From: Coenobita brevimanus
Taxonomy: Eukaryota > Arthropoda > Malacostraca > Decapoda > Coenobitidae
DNA length: 64,000 nucleotides
NCBI GenBank assembly: GCA_032717465.1
Contig: CM064681.1
Span: forward strand, 9,466,832-9,530,831
Direction: 5' to 3'
The notes under the pieces are model-generated. The model was not told the origin of the DNA and did not search any database. It was given only the letters and a program-made list of their open reading frames with translations. Shown here piece after piece: positions 10,936-23,067 of the stretch (its first letter is position 1; each line of letters begins with the position of its first letter). The position numbers and the translations under genes are program-made.

Positions 10936-11300
10936 GGGGATTTTTCAAACAGGAAAGGGTAAATACAGTCATCATTAACTCCTTTACCACTGGCAGGTTC
11001 TCATACGTATAAAGTTGTCTATAGGCAGCACGGATAAACTAAAAAAAATTACGAGAGAGAGAGAGAGAGAGAGAATGATTCATACACTGGAAATCTCACC
11101 ACTCTCATCTACTCAAGAATATGGTGGAGAACCTGAAGGCAAAATTCTATTACTGCATATTATATTTTAGTAGAAAATTGTGCCCGGGTCAACAGTGATT
11201 GCCTTATAACTCGTGGGTCGATAGGTGAATCCCAATAATAATAATAATAATAATAACAATAATAATAATAATCATACTCTTCCTCCTCCTCCTCCTCCAC
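10936..11300. other. Spacer with short (GA)n and (AAT)n arrays
   Basis: (GA)n at about 11054-11074, (AAT)n at about 11233-11272 and (CCT)n at about 11279-11297. No gene seen. Confidence 0.7.
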
Positions 11301-11360
11301 GGTAACGCTGAAGAGAAAATGGCCAAAGACGACGAAAAAAACTGGATGTTACGGAGGAAC

Positions 11361-11727
11361 TGGACGACCAAAGACCACGAGAAATTGGATGATGTGAGGG
11401 AAGTGGACGACCAAAGACCACGAGAAATTGGATGATGTGAGGGAAGTGGACGACCAAAGACCACGAGAAATTGGATGATGTGAGGGAAGTGGACGACAAA
11501 AGACCACGAGAAATTGGATGATGTGAGGGAAGTGGACGACCAAAGACCACGAGAAATTGGATGTTGTGGGGGAAGTGGAAGACCAAAGACCACGAGAAAT
11601 TGGATGTAGTGAGACGACCAACGACCACGAGAAATTGGATGTAGTGAGACGACCAACGACCACGAGAAATTGGATGTTGTGAGACGACCAACGACCACGA
11701 GAAACTGGATGTTGTGGGGGAAGTGGG
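11361..11727 (+). repeat. Minisatellite with 43-bp and 35-bp units
   Basis: The anchor ACCACGAGAAATTGG starts at 11374, 11417, 11460, 11503, 11546 and 11589 (spacing exactly 43), then at 11624, 11659 and, with one change (AAACTGG), 11694 (spacing exactly 35). The 35-bp unit lacks about 8 bp around GGAAGTGG and has ACGACC where the 43-bp unit has AAGACC. All three reverse frames are open across the array (104-182 codons). Since neither period is a multiple of three, this reflects a lack of stop codons in the unit and not one protein. Confidence 0.95.
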
Positions 11728-11872
11728 CATTATAGTGGAGCCAGTGATTATGGAGATGAGGCCAGGGTGAAGCATGGACGGGCCTGACACGGGGGGTAAT
11801 ACCAATTCAATGAGCAACAACAGCAGGTGGGGGAGCCAGCGTTGATAAGGAGTTCCAATTTTTACTACTCAG

Positions 11873-11874
<2 letters not shown>
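11728..11874. other. Spacer, nothing recognised
   Basis: Normal-complexity DNA between the minisatellite and the GA array. Confidence 0.5.

Positions 11875-11949
<75 letters not shown>
11875..11949 (+). repeat. (GA)n microsatellite, ~37 units
   Basis: Perfect dinucleotide array from 11875 to 11949, followed immediately by GGACTTG. Confidence 0.97.
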
Positions 11950-11953
<4 letters not shown>

Positions 11954-11959
11954 TGTAGT

Positions 11960-12505
11960 TATTGGTTAATCTCATAGGCCAAACCCCTTCCCTCTCATCC
12001 TTTGAGTTTCCTGCTTCTCCTAAATTCCTTACTCTACCTTACACCCTCTTCTTATCCTTTTTCTTTCTTCTCCTTCCTTCCCTCCATCTTTCTCTCTCCT
12101 CTCCCCTTCCTAACTTCACCTCCTTTATTTTTCTTTCTCTCTGCATTGCTTTTCCCACTTTAACTCAGTTTTTCTTCCTTCCCTTTCTCTCTTTCTTTTA
12201 CTTCATATTTTTCTTTATATTTTTCCTACTCTGCTTCTTCTTATTTTCCCTCCTTTATATCTTGTTTCTTGTTTCCCTCTCCTGTCTCTCCCTTTCCCGT
12301 TTCATTATTTTCTTCTCCCTCTCTTTCTTTTCCTTTTGTTCCATAATATCCTGCTTTTCATCCTTCCTTCACCTCTCTTTACTTTCCTTTTTTTACTCTC
12401 TCTCTCTCTCTCTCTCTCTCTCCTTTTCTTTCCCATCCTCTCCCTTTTTCCTTCCATCTTCCCTTTCTTATTTTCTCGTTTCCCGTTCTCCTCCCCAAAC
12501 TTTTT
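11960..12505 (+). repeat. Pyrimidine-rich low-complexity tract
   Basis: C/T-only stretches with TTCC and TTTCTC motifs and a (CT)n at about 12399-12422. A 201-codon forward frame is Ser/Phe/Leu-rich, follows from stop depletion and is not annotated as a gene. Confidence 0.85.
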
Positions 12506-12637
12506 CTAGAGCGCTTTATAGGAGCTGCACGCCTCTTCAGTCATCTTCGTTTAATCGTACAATCTAGACCAATATTTGTTCAACGACGCCACGATTATAC
12601 TCATTAAACTTTCAGATAAATTCCCATCGCCCTCCTT
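12506..12637. other. Spacer, nothing recognised
   Basis: Normal-complexity DNA; no feature supported. Confidence 0.5.
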
Positions 12638-12705
12638 TTTTTTTTTTATAACGAGGGAGTACGCGGCAAACGCTCATGACTGTGGTAACAGAAAAAGGTA
12701 AAAAA
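12638..12705 (-). mobile_element. SINE-like repeat fragment (poly(T) side)
   Basis: A poly(T) run at about 12636-12648 leads into AACGAGGGAG, then CTCATGAC and GGTAACAG. This matches, with substitutions, the first ~45 bp after the poly(T) at 8623 (GCGAGGAAG, CCATGAGC, GTAACAG). Only the A-rich 3' end of the element seems to remain. Confidence 0.5.
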
Positions 12706-13300
12706 TGAAAAATCCACGACAGGTACACATTAAAACCAATTACAGCGGCTTCTACCTTACACCGTACCGAACCTGCATGTTTGGCGTAAGAGCGACTTAG
12801 AAAAAAAGAGGCAAAACAGAAAAGAAAAAGAGAAAAAAGGAGAAAAACACAAGCTGGATTATTCTTTCGCGTTCCCAGGAAATCTAAATCACTCCAAAGA
12901 GGAAGGGGATGATTGTGGATTTGGCAGCGTATTATATGTTATTAGTTTTCAATAAAGAGCGTTTAGTAAATACGTCATCCCTACCTACGCCAATCTTTGC
13001 GTATACCGGTAGAGAGAGAGAGAGAGAGAGAGAGAGTTGGAAGGCAGCTGAGAATTTGTGTGTAATAAGCACATATCTTATAATTCAGCTCAAATAATAA
13101 CCTCATAATTGCACTTAATTAGAAATATTAAACTAACACTGATACCTGAGTCTGATACTACATTTAATATATCATCATTTTCATCATCATCATCATCATC
13201 ATTACAGTTCCTCTTTCCCATATACAGTACACCTGAGTTGGGGAGATTCTGACAAACATCTTTAATCTGTTTCATGACAGCTATAAAGAGAAAGAAACAT
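12706..13300. other. Spacer with (GA)n and (ATC)n, no gene
   Basis: AT-rich DNA with (GA)n at about 13011-13036 and (ATC)n at about 13173-13203. No coding evidence. Confidence 0.6.
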
Positions 13301-13305
13301 CCTCC

Positions 13306-14110
13306 CCCCTCCTCACCACCACCACCACCACCACCAACAACAACAACACAGCAATGACGACCACAACAAAAACAATACTTACCACTTCACAACCAGAGCA
13401 ACGGCATTACCCCTTCATTATATCATCACCGCCTCCCTCATCACCACCACAACACTACTTCCCTCACCATCACCACCACCACAGCAACAACAACAGTGCC
13501 CCCCCTCATCACCACCACCATGACAACAACAGCAGCAACATAACCATCATCATCACCACCACCATCACCACCACGACCACAACAACAATCCCCCTCACCA
13601 CCACAACAACAATGACACAACCCACTACCACATCAACCTCTTATCACCACAGTAGCAATATGAACACAACAACCTTTTCACCACCAACACAGCAATATAA
13701 ACTCACCACATCCACACCACAGTAAGAAGAACAAAGCCCACCTCACCAACACCACACAACACCAGTAAAAGCAGTACCACAGCCCTCACACTATCACCAC
13801 CGCTAAAGCAACAACGGTATTCCCTTCAACCACCACAGCCTCACTCACCACCACAATTACCACAGTTCCCCAGCACCACCACAACTCCCACTCAACCACT
13901 CTCTCACCACCACAGTTCGCTTTCCCACTCACCACCACATTCCCCGTCACTACCACAACCTCCTCCCTCCTTCACTACCCCCCTATCATCATCAGTCTCC
14001 CTCCTCACCACCACATCAATACAACCCCCCTCACCATTCCCCCACCACAACCCATCTCCCTCTCATCACTTTACCACCCCACCAACACCCCCTTCAACCC
14101 TACAACGAGA
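13306..14110 (+). repeat. CAN-triplet-rich, G-poor region
   Basis: About 800 bp dominated by CAC, CAA, CAT and CTC triplets and nearly lacking G on this strand, starting with (CAC)n at 13313-13335. A forward 123-codon frame (13354-13725) is Thr/His/Pro/Asn/Ser-rich. It ends at a stop while the composition goes on unchanged for ~380 bp, which argues for a decayed trinucleotide array over an exon. Confidence 0.8.
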
Positions 14111-14119
14111 GGGCCTGGG

Positions 14120-14290
14120 CCAGAAGCTGCCCCCCCGAGAGCTTTAGTAATTACCGCGCCATCAGATAATTGGCCAAGTGCTGCTCTGATTGGCGCACAC
14201 ACTCAGTAATTGGCCGAGCTGGACGGACTGGGGTGGACCCTATAAGCGCTCCATGGTCACTTGCATTTATTCACTTCTCTTATATTGATG
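14120..14290 (+). promoter_or_regulatory. Promoter-like patch: three ATTGG motifs and a TATA box
   Basis: Sharp change from the CAN tract to GC-rich unique DNA. ATTGG (inverted CCAAT) occurs at 14169, 14189 and 14209, evenly 20 bp apart, with TTGGCCAAG and TTGGCCGAG contexts. TATAAG at 14241 is followed 30 bp later by TCACTT at 14271, close to arthropod initiator spacing. The first downstream ATG frame is only about 20 codons and no exon could be followed, so this could be a chance match. Confidence 0.35.
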
Positions 14291-14399
14291 GAGACTGCGT
14301 ATACTGTATGGGTCTTAAATGATATCAGGCATCAATTTACTTACTTTTGATGGGAAATCTCGTTGTGAAAGAGCTTTTGGAAATGTATTATTATTATGA

Positions 14400-14478
14400 C
14401 GGGGGACAGGGCGACATGGAAGCGATTTGTTTGTGGCCACCCCTTACGGGATTAAGGAGTCTGGCAATAGACAGATTA
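14400..14478 (+). mobile_element. 3' end of a LINE, copy L2 (strongly truncated)
   Basis: Reads GDRATWKRFVCGHPLRD-stop on this strand, matching the final residues of copies L1 and L4, then GGAGTCTGGCAATAGACAGA. Only the last ~80 bp of the element is present. It is the one copy in forward orientation. An ATT-rich array follows directly. Confidence 0.8.
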
Positions 14479-15450
<972 letters not shown>

Positions 15451-15525
15451 GTTAGTGCTAGAGAGGACGCCTTCACGTGGTGGCAGCGACATAGCCAGGC
15501 AGACTACGCCGATGTTAAAAAGACA
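15451..15525 (+). mobile_element. GACGCCTTCACGTGG repeat, copy R1 (5' part)
   Basis: Begins near GTGCTAGAGAGGACGCCTTC and continues CACGTGGTGGCAGCGACA, followed by GTTAAAAAGAC. It is the first ~75 bp of the family whose other copies are at 17259, 23903, 50550 (reverse) and 59512. The right part is missing or too diverged to follow. Confidence 0.65.
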
Positions 15526-15649
15526 AAACATAACATACAAGAGAATATTAACACGTTCAGACCTTACAAATCTTCTTCAACAAAATAAAGGCGTCCCAAC
15601 GATGAGCCAGTTCATGGTGACAGTAGTATACTTTTTCTTACTCTAGGTT
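15526..15649. other. Spacer, nothing recognised
   Basis: Unique-looking DNA. Confidence 0.4.
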
Positions 15650-15757
15650 GGTCTTAAACTGCTCTCTCTCCATCCTGAATGCTGAGTTGCAACAACAGAG
15701 TAACACTTGAATATGATGCTGGTCACGATGAAATGTGATTTTAAGAATGCAGAGCCG
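15650..15757 (+). repeat. Dispersed repeat, copy 2 (pairs with 989-1092)
   Basis: Contains AAACTGCTCTCTCTCC, CTGAATGCTGAG, GAGTAACACTTG and TGATGCTGGTCACGATG in the same order as at 989-1092. The class of element is unknown. Confidence 0.7.
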
Positions 15758-15839
15758 CAGGATTATCTTTTTCTGCCACTGACCTGCGTGAATTAAACAG
15801 CAAAAGGCAAAATATCTGGGCTAAGTTAAGGTGAAAATA

Positions 15840-16015
15840 GTATATGATCTTTATCTTCCTCCAACTCATTTTCAACTGAATACAATCGTCTGGCGTTTGC
15901 TGGGACAGAATATAATAAATGCCTAGACAATTAAACGGTTAAGGTGTTATATGCAAAATAAATCGCTGAATAGGAAGTGTTGAGAAGTATCCGACACCAC
16001 TGAACATAACGAAGG
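15840..16015 (+). repeat. AAATCG dispersed repeat copy
   Basis: AATACAATCGTCTGG at ~15879, then the second module AAATAAATCGCTGAATAGG at ~15957 followed by AAGTGTTGAGAAGTATCC. Spacing between cores (~80 bp) is close to that at 10755-10829. Confidence 0.6.
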
Positions 16016-17158
16016 GGGAGGGGGGGCTCTTCGTTTACTGTCATAATGGAGCGAAAGGAAGTGCTCAATTACCAGGGAAAGGAGGTACTGTCATAAATTT
16101 CTCTGGCAACTCCTCACCCGCTGTAGCGATGGTATTACAAGAATGATTTTTTATGTGATTCCAATAAGAAGCACACGACATAAGAGTGGAAGGAAGGAAT
16201 CAATTTCTTGTTCAAGGAGGAATAAAAAATCTTGGAGGGCAAGACACAGTGTTGGAAGGGACTTGTTAGCTAGCGTTTGCTGTTAACAGTGCAGATAGAA
16301 TGGGACAAGAGTTGGAGGAGAGGGTAAAATTTTAAATTTTTTATAGATCTGACTAATGAAGCAGTACAGCAAAGATGATTGTGCGAGGATACGGGCTTTT
16401 CCTCGTGCAAAAGCGTCCAATCATTAGCCAGTAATTTTAGTTGTGTGGTGTAAAAATGCACTGCTTATACCAGTAATCACATACTGCCAGATAAAAATCA
16501 TACACCGCGATCTGATATTTCTGCAAAGGTATAATGCCCACCTGTACTTTGCCGTGTCCTTCATTACGGCGCAATCGAGCTGTTTAACTGGTCTTGTTAG
16601 TGGTGATGCTGGGGGTAATACCATAACAACTCCAGCTGTTGAGACGAGGAACACCGGGCGATAGGAGACGTAAATTGCTGCATCCGGGAGAACCTATGGT
16701 GCTTATTGTTTTAAAAAGCGACTTCCAGATTGTAGGTCTAGGTATCTGAACAACAGAGACGCGCACATGCATTCACATGCACCATACACGCACATACGCA
16801 TCCACGTAAATGCACACGCGCACGGACGAAAAACGCAGATTGTAGAGATCGATTGATTGCCTAACTGACAACTATGAGATGGATGTTTCAAGAAAAATAT
16901 TATATTACCTATCTAATAAAATCATAGGATACTATGTTCCCGTTTTTCCTTCAGACATTACTAAGATTCTTCCAATTGCCTTTGCTAGAGAAAACGCAAA
17001 AATGTTGTACAAATGACCTCATTCGTTTACCGCGTCCCTACATTCCCCTGGCTAGTCCACCAGCTGACAATCTAACCGTTATAACAACAACAGTAAGGCT
17101 GATCCATTTCTTTCCTTAGTGATCTGTTTGGCAGCATATTAATCTAGCGATCAAACCA
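16016..17158. other. Unique DNA, no gene recognised
   Basis: Normal-complexity DNA. Several 60-76 codon frames occur on both strands with no recognisable motif. 16742-16830 has alternating AC/GC dinucleotides (for example GCACACGCGCACGG), a decayed CA array. Confidence 0.5.
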
Positions 17159-17258
17159 CTTTGGGTCCATTCAAATCCTTCACATCCATTCCTGCCCAGT
17201 CACATAAATTCTGGCTCGTTCAGGTCTACTAAAGCCTTTGTGTTTTCACATTTATCCA
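17159..17258 (+). repeat. Degenerate GGTCCATTC-type repeat
   Basis: TGGGTCCATTCAAATCC, TTCACATCCATTCCTG and GTTCAGGTCTAC recall blocks at 17555-17660 and, reversed, at 24690-24960. The units are too diverged for a firm period. Confidence 0.45.
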
Positions 17259-17460
17259 GGTGCTAAAGAGGCTCCTTCACGCGGCAGCATCGATGAAAAT
17301 GGGTGATGGAGCTGTTGGGTCATACAAACGTCCCTCATTTCTCTCCCCGTCCCCCGAAAGGAGAAGGATGAACTGTGAAAGAAGGACAACTTCGGCCTGC
17401 AGTCCACTGGATTCAAATTTCAGATGAACTTACAACAACAATTACTACTACTACTACTAG
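17259..17460 (+). mobile_element. GACGCCTTCACGTGG repeat, copy R2 (near full length)
   Basis: Begins GTGCTAAAGAGGCTCCTTC, continues TACAAACGTCCCTCATTTC, CCCCCGAAAGGAGAAGG, CGGCCTGCAGTCCACTGG, CAAATTTCAGATGAAC, and ends in ACAACAACAATTACTACT, running straight into a (CTA)n array. The blocks recur in order at 23903 and 59512 and, on the reverse strand, at 50550-50745. CTGCAGTCC also occurs in the tRNA-like head of the SINE at 19600-19700, so a tRNA-derived 3' part is possible but not shown. Confidence 0.75.
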
Positions 17461-17660
17461 TACTACTACTGCTACTGCTACTACTACTACTGCTACTACT
17501 ACTACTACTACTACTACTGATACTACTATACACTCATTCAGATTCAGTAAGGTCGGCTGAGGTCCATTCTGGCCACTTCAGATTCATTTTATTAATGTGG
17601 GTCCAGCCAGGCCCTTCATACCCATTCCTGTCAAATCTGGATAATTCTCAATCATTTAGG
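17442..17660 (+). repeat. (CTA)n array then GGTCCATTCTGG degenerate repeat
   Basis: (CTA)n with CTG interruptions at 17442-17529, continuous with the tail of R2. Then GAGGTCCATTCTGGCCACTT and GGGTCCAGCCAGGCCCTTC, whose reverse complement resembles parts of 24690-24960. Confidence 0.75.
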
Positions 17661-17805
17661 GACTGTTTATAAAATCTTAGAGTATATTACATCATTCGTA
17701 TATATGCTTAACTTCATTCATTCTACTTAAAACTTCAAAACTAAACTGGAATGAAAGAGTAAAATATGCAACCAAGAGACAGGATTTCCTTTTTAATAAT
17801 TTACT
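17661..17805. other. AT-rich spacer, nothing recognised
   Basis: No feature supported. Confidence 0.4.
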
Positions 17806-17990
17806 GTTACGGAGACTCGTTCAATGGTGATGACTGATTAGGAAACATTGTGATTTCGGCCCGGGTTCAATTCCATTCATTTGAAGTCAAGTTAGATGAA
17901 GCCAAGTCAGTCCAGGTCGATGCAAAAATATTCACACCCATATTTGCATTACATCTGGTCACTTCAAGAGTCACACGCAGAAGGGAAAAA
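17806..17990 (+). mobile_element. tRNA-like (Pol III box A/B) head, probable SINE relic
   Basis: GGTTCAATTCC at ~17874 fits the B-box consensus GGTTCRANNCC exactly and sits in CGGCCCGGGTTCAATTCC, as in tRNA-Glu. An A-box-like TCGTTCAATGGTGA lies about 54 bp upstream, a normal internal spacing. A paired acceptor stem is not evident, so it is not called a tRNA gene. The sequence after it (AAGTCAAGTTAGATGAAGCC, AGTCAGTCCAGGTC) resembles the degenerate AGGTC repeats nearby and may be the SINE body. Confidence 0.45.
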
Positions 17991-18191
17991 AAAGGTTGTA
18001 ATTGTGGATATTAAGAATAGTAAATGCCAAAGAGAGTAAATGGCAAAAGAGAGAGAGAAATAAAGTAAAATTTGTGATGAACGAAGGAGAAAACATGTTA
18101 GTGTGATAACTGTATGGCAGGTACAAAATGAAACAGACGAAGGTAGAAATATTTAATTCTGAGCCTCATATAGATAAAGGGCACACACATA

Positions 18192-18255
<64 letters not shown>

Positions 18256-18802
18256 TGATTATATTCAAAACAAAAAATGAGGAGGAAAAGACAGAAAAGT
18301 GGCCTTAATGGGAGGAAAAATAAAGGAAAGTAATACGAGTAAAAGTAATAAAAACGAGAAGCTGGTAAAGGTGTCAGGCCAGCGAAGGAGAAAAACAAAG
18401 TCATTAACGAAGGAAGGAAGGAAGGAAGGAAAGGGAAAGTTGGTCAGGCAAGAAGAGAGAGGATGGGAGGAGAAAAGAGACGTAAGAGGGGAAGGAGGGA
18501 GGAAAATGGAAGGAAGGAGGAAAGAGAAGAAGGAAAGAAAGAGGAATTGACCAAGCAATATAAGATGGAAGTGAGAGAAGAGGATAGAAGTATGCGAGGA
18601 AGGACAGGAGGAAGGAAGAAAGAAAAGTAGGATGGAAAGAGGAAAGTGGTTACGGAAGAGGGGAAAGGGGAGGAGGAAAGAATGGAAAAAGGTAAAAGTG
18701 GAAGGAAAGAAGGAAGAAAGGAAGGATGGAAGGGAAAGGCAGTCATGCAAGAGCACAGAGGAAAGAAAGAAGAAAGCAAGGATGGAAGGAAGGAAGGTGG
18801 GA
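17991..18802. repeat. (GA)n and purine-rich tract
   Basis: A perfect (GA)n of about 29 units at 18195-18252, then GGAAGG/AAAG-type purine-rich DNA from ~18270 to ~18800. Reverse frames of 83-163 codons are Ser/Leu/Phe/Pro strings caused by the bias. Confidence 0.85.
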
Positions 18803-18880
18803 GCGAGAGAAGAGTGTCAGGTACAGTGGTGTGAATCGTGGATGCTCACCAGAAAGGAGACTGAGAAATAAAAGGTTATA
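18803..18880 (+). mobile_element. Short LINE reverse-transcriptase fragment (degenerate)
   Basis: Reads QVQWCESWMLTRKETEK-stop, like the GCESWTLTK--E motif found after the catalytic domain of many non-LTR reverse transcriptases. The frame is broken by stops within 20 codons and flanked by purine-rich DNA. A short match, so moderate confidence. Confidence 0.45.
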
Positions 18881-19296
18881 ACAGATGTTAAGAGAAACAT
18901 GCAATAAAACAGAAAAGCATGAAAGCGAGACCGGTAAGCAGATGGGAAAAAAAAAAAAAAAAAAAACCTTTCTCATTGCGGTGGCGTCTTATCCAGCGAA
19001 TCTGTTCAGCTTTGACGAGACATCCTTCTGGCAAACGGCTTAAGAAAGGTGGGTAGAAATGAAAGCTGACTGGAAAATGGATGAAAATGAGTCAGGCAGA
19101 AGTTATATACCATAATTATTGTTATTGTTTTACTGCTGTTGTTTTTGCTTCCTCTAGGCTCAGTGGACTGCAGCAAACCGGCCACTTCAACCAGGCGCCC
19201 CCAGACAAGTTAAGATTATGGTGAAGCTTTTCTGTGTTTTGACGGAGACATGCGCGAGGCTGGTTGGTGTGTTGTGGTGTGAGGGACTTAATTACA
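18881..19296. other. Spacer with poly(A) run, nothing recognised
   Basis: Poly(A) at about 18948-18966 closes the purine-rich tract. 19140-19200 in reverse contains GCTGCAGTCCACTGAGCC, similar to CTGCAGTCCACTGG of the R family, but is not long enough to call. Confidence 0.45.
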
Positions 19297-19320
19297 GGAA
19301 GGGTATGGGGAATTGTTCGT

Positions 19321-19358
<38 letters not shown>

Positions 19359-19708
19359 GTCCGACTCTGGGCATAGGCTTCACAGCCTGCTATCAAGGCC
19401 CAGCAGTCCTCCTACATACCATACACCTCTACATGTCACCACTTCGGCGCTAACACCCACCGTCCATATTGAATACATGCTAGGGCTGTCTCATGCAGGA
19501 CTTGTGTATTGGTATTAGCGGGGGTATTTTTACGACATGTCGGCGGGTCTTCTGGTAGATCAGTAAAGCCTGATTTAATGAAATTCAAATCCTTAAACTG
19601 TTCCCTGCCCCAGCCGGGATTCGAACCTGGGTCCGTCAGGACTGCAGGCCACCTCTCTACCGCATCGTAGTCTAACCAGATGCACTCGACTCCCTCCTGG
19701 AAGGGTAT
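19297..19708 (-). mobile_element. Near-complete tRNA-derived SINE with candidate target-site duplication
   Basis: On the minus strand: tRNA-like head ~19700-19610 (A-box-like TACGATGCGGTAGAG, anticodon-loop-like GCCTGCAGTCC, exact B-box GGTTCGAATCC then CGGC), body ~19609-19360, and a 32-nt poly(A) (poly(T) at 19323-19354 on this strand). The head resembles a tRNA with GCA in the anticodon position (Cys type), by eye. GGAAGGGTAT occurs at 19297-19306 and 19699-19708, in the right places for a duplication, although 16 bp separates the left one from the poly(T). The body is shared with 27830-28010. Confidence 0.75.
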
Positions 19709-19800
19709 TTACCTATGAGGTGAATGTCTAGCGGGGATTTAGGAACTCGATTATATTTAGTTTGGGGGAGTCCTATGGTTATAACAGAGTTCATGATTGT
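19709..19800. other. Spacer
   Basis: Nothing recognised. Confidence 0.4.
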
Positions 19801-19885
19801 TGCACCTAACCTATCTAGTAAAGGGTCTCTCTCTTAAGCTAAATAAAATCGTCTGGTGATAGCAACCACAAAATACAAAAGATGA
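19801..19885 (+). repeat. AAATCG dispersed repeat core
   Basis: CTTAAGCTAAATAAAATCG at ~19833 followed by TCTGGTGATAGCAACC, the best preserved first core in the window. AATTGTCTGGTGAAAGCAAG at ~49828 is a close match. Confidence 0.65.
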
Positions 19886-21715
<1,830 letters not shown>

Positions 21716-21761
<46 letters not shown>

Positions 21762-21870
21762 GGCAGTGCAGCATGGAAGATAAAGGAAGGAACGGGTTAA
21801 AAGACAGTGTTCAGGATTAGCTATTTTCTTATCTCAGCCCACCGGCACGCGAATTTACAAGGTCAATATT

Positions 21871-21901
<31 letters not shown>

Positions 21902-21956
21902 AATGCAATCTTAACCTTCATTAATGTAGTTCTGGTTATGTCTCAAATACCTGATA

Positions 21957-22036
<80 letters not shown>
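21716..22036. repeat. (GA)n, (CT)n and (GT)n arrays
   Basis: (GA)n at 21717-21759, (CT)n at 21874-21901 and (GT)n at 21960-22035, separated by short unique spacers. Confidence 0.93.
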
Positions 22037-22164
22037 AAGTATACTGACACCTTACATGCTTCTAATTACTTACATTTTTTGTTATACTTATCGAGTCTGT
22101 GTGTGTGAAAAGGATACGAAACAAAATCAATCTGTAGTGAATTAATTTTTTGTATGACTGTACG

Positions 22165-22427
<263 letters not shown>

Positions 22428-22499
22428 CTTGTTCCACTGACTTGCGCTCAGGGTGTGGGGTTAATGAGTGTGTGTGGTTCTGCTTGTTTTTATTGTTGA

Positions 22500-22600
22500 C
22501 GTGGCCAGGGGAGAGAAGAGAAGAGGGGAGAGGAGAGGAGAGGAGAGGAGAGGAAAGGAGAGGAGAGAGAGAGAGAGAGAGAGAGAGAAGTGATGAGGGG
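22500..22600 (+). repeat. GGAGA-type and (GA)n array
   Basis: GAGAGGAGAG units at ~22510-22566 followed by (GA)n to ~22588. Confidence 0.9.
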
Positions 22601-22891
22601 GGGCACTGTTTCATCTATATCTTTTTTATCACTATTTCAATGTTCACTGCTCCTCTAAACTCACTACTTGCATCCCTCCACCACTACGGCGGGCACATAA
22701 CACCCGTCTGGCAACAAACTCCCATCCCTTCTCCGTCCGACGCTACAATGCAAGAGTTAACCGTTGCTTCCTATCCTTCAAGTATACAACAAGTCAACTC
22801 TGAAACTTTTCCTGTCTGTATTTCCTACTCCCTATGACCCAGTTTACTATTATTATTATTATTATTATCATTCATCATCATCTTTTCTTAA
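22601..22891. other. Spacer with (ATT)n, nothing recognised
   Basis: Unique DNA with a short (ATT)n at ~22849-22868 and a TCATCATC run. No gene. Confidence 0.5.
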
Positions 22892-23015
22892 CGCAATGTA
22901 TCCAGGCATCTCAAAAGGAACGGATCTTGAATTTGGCTATCATTTATATTGTTATTTTTTCTTGGAGGGAATAATCTTGCGAGCTTCTGGCCTTTGGTTC
23001 CTTCTTCCTTGCATT

Positions 23016-23065
<50 letters not shown>
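22892..23065 (+). mobile_element. SINE-like repeat copy 2, followed by (CA)n
   Basis: TATCCAGGCATCTCAAAAGG, GGATCTTGAATTTGGC, CTTGGAGGGAATAATC and GGCCTTTGGTTCCTTC are the reverse complement of 8625-8765 in the same order. In place of poly(A) the 3' end runs AAAACACAC into a (CA)n array (23019-23065), as if the A tail had become a microsatellite. Confidence 0.75.

Positions 23066-23067
<2 letters not shown>

Noticed and set aside
11272..11820. Reverse frame of 182 codons with FSWSLVVHFPHIIQFLV-like repeats
   Set aside because: The 43-bp and 35-bp periods are not multiples of three, and all three frames are open, so this is a stop-free repeat unit and not a repeat protein.
13354..13725. His/Thr-rich forward frame of 123 codons
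   Set aside because: Composition continues past the stop for hundreds of bases. Best explained by a decayed CAN triplet array.
17806..17885. Functional tRNA gene
   Set aside because: A- and B-box-like words are present, but no paired acceptor stem could be made. More likely a SINE head.
19605..19700. Functional tRNA-Cys gene on the minus strand
   Set aside because: The B box is exact, but the D-arm and acceptor stem do not close and the sequence continues into a SINE body with poly(A).
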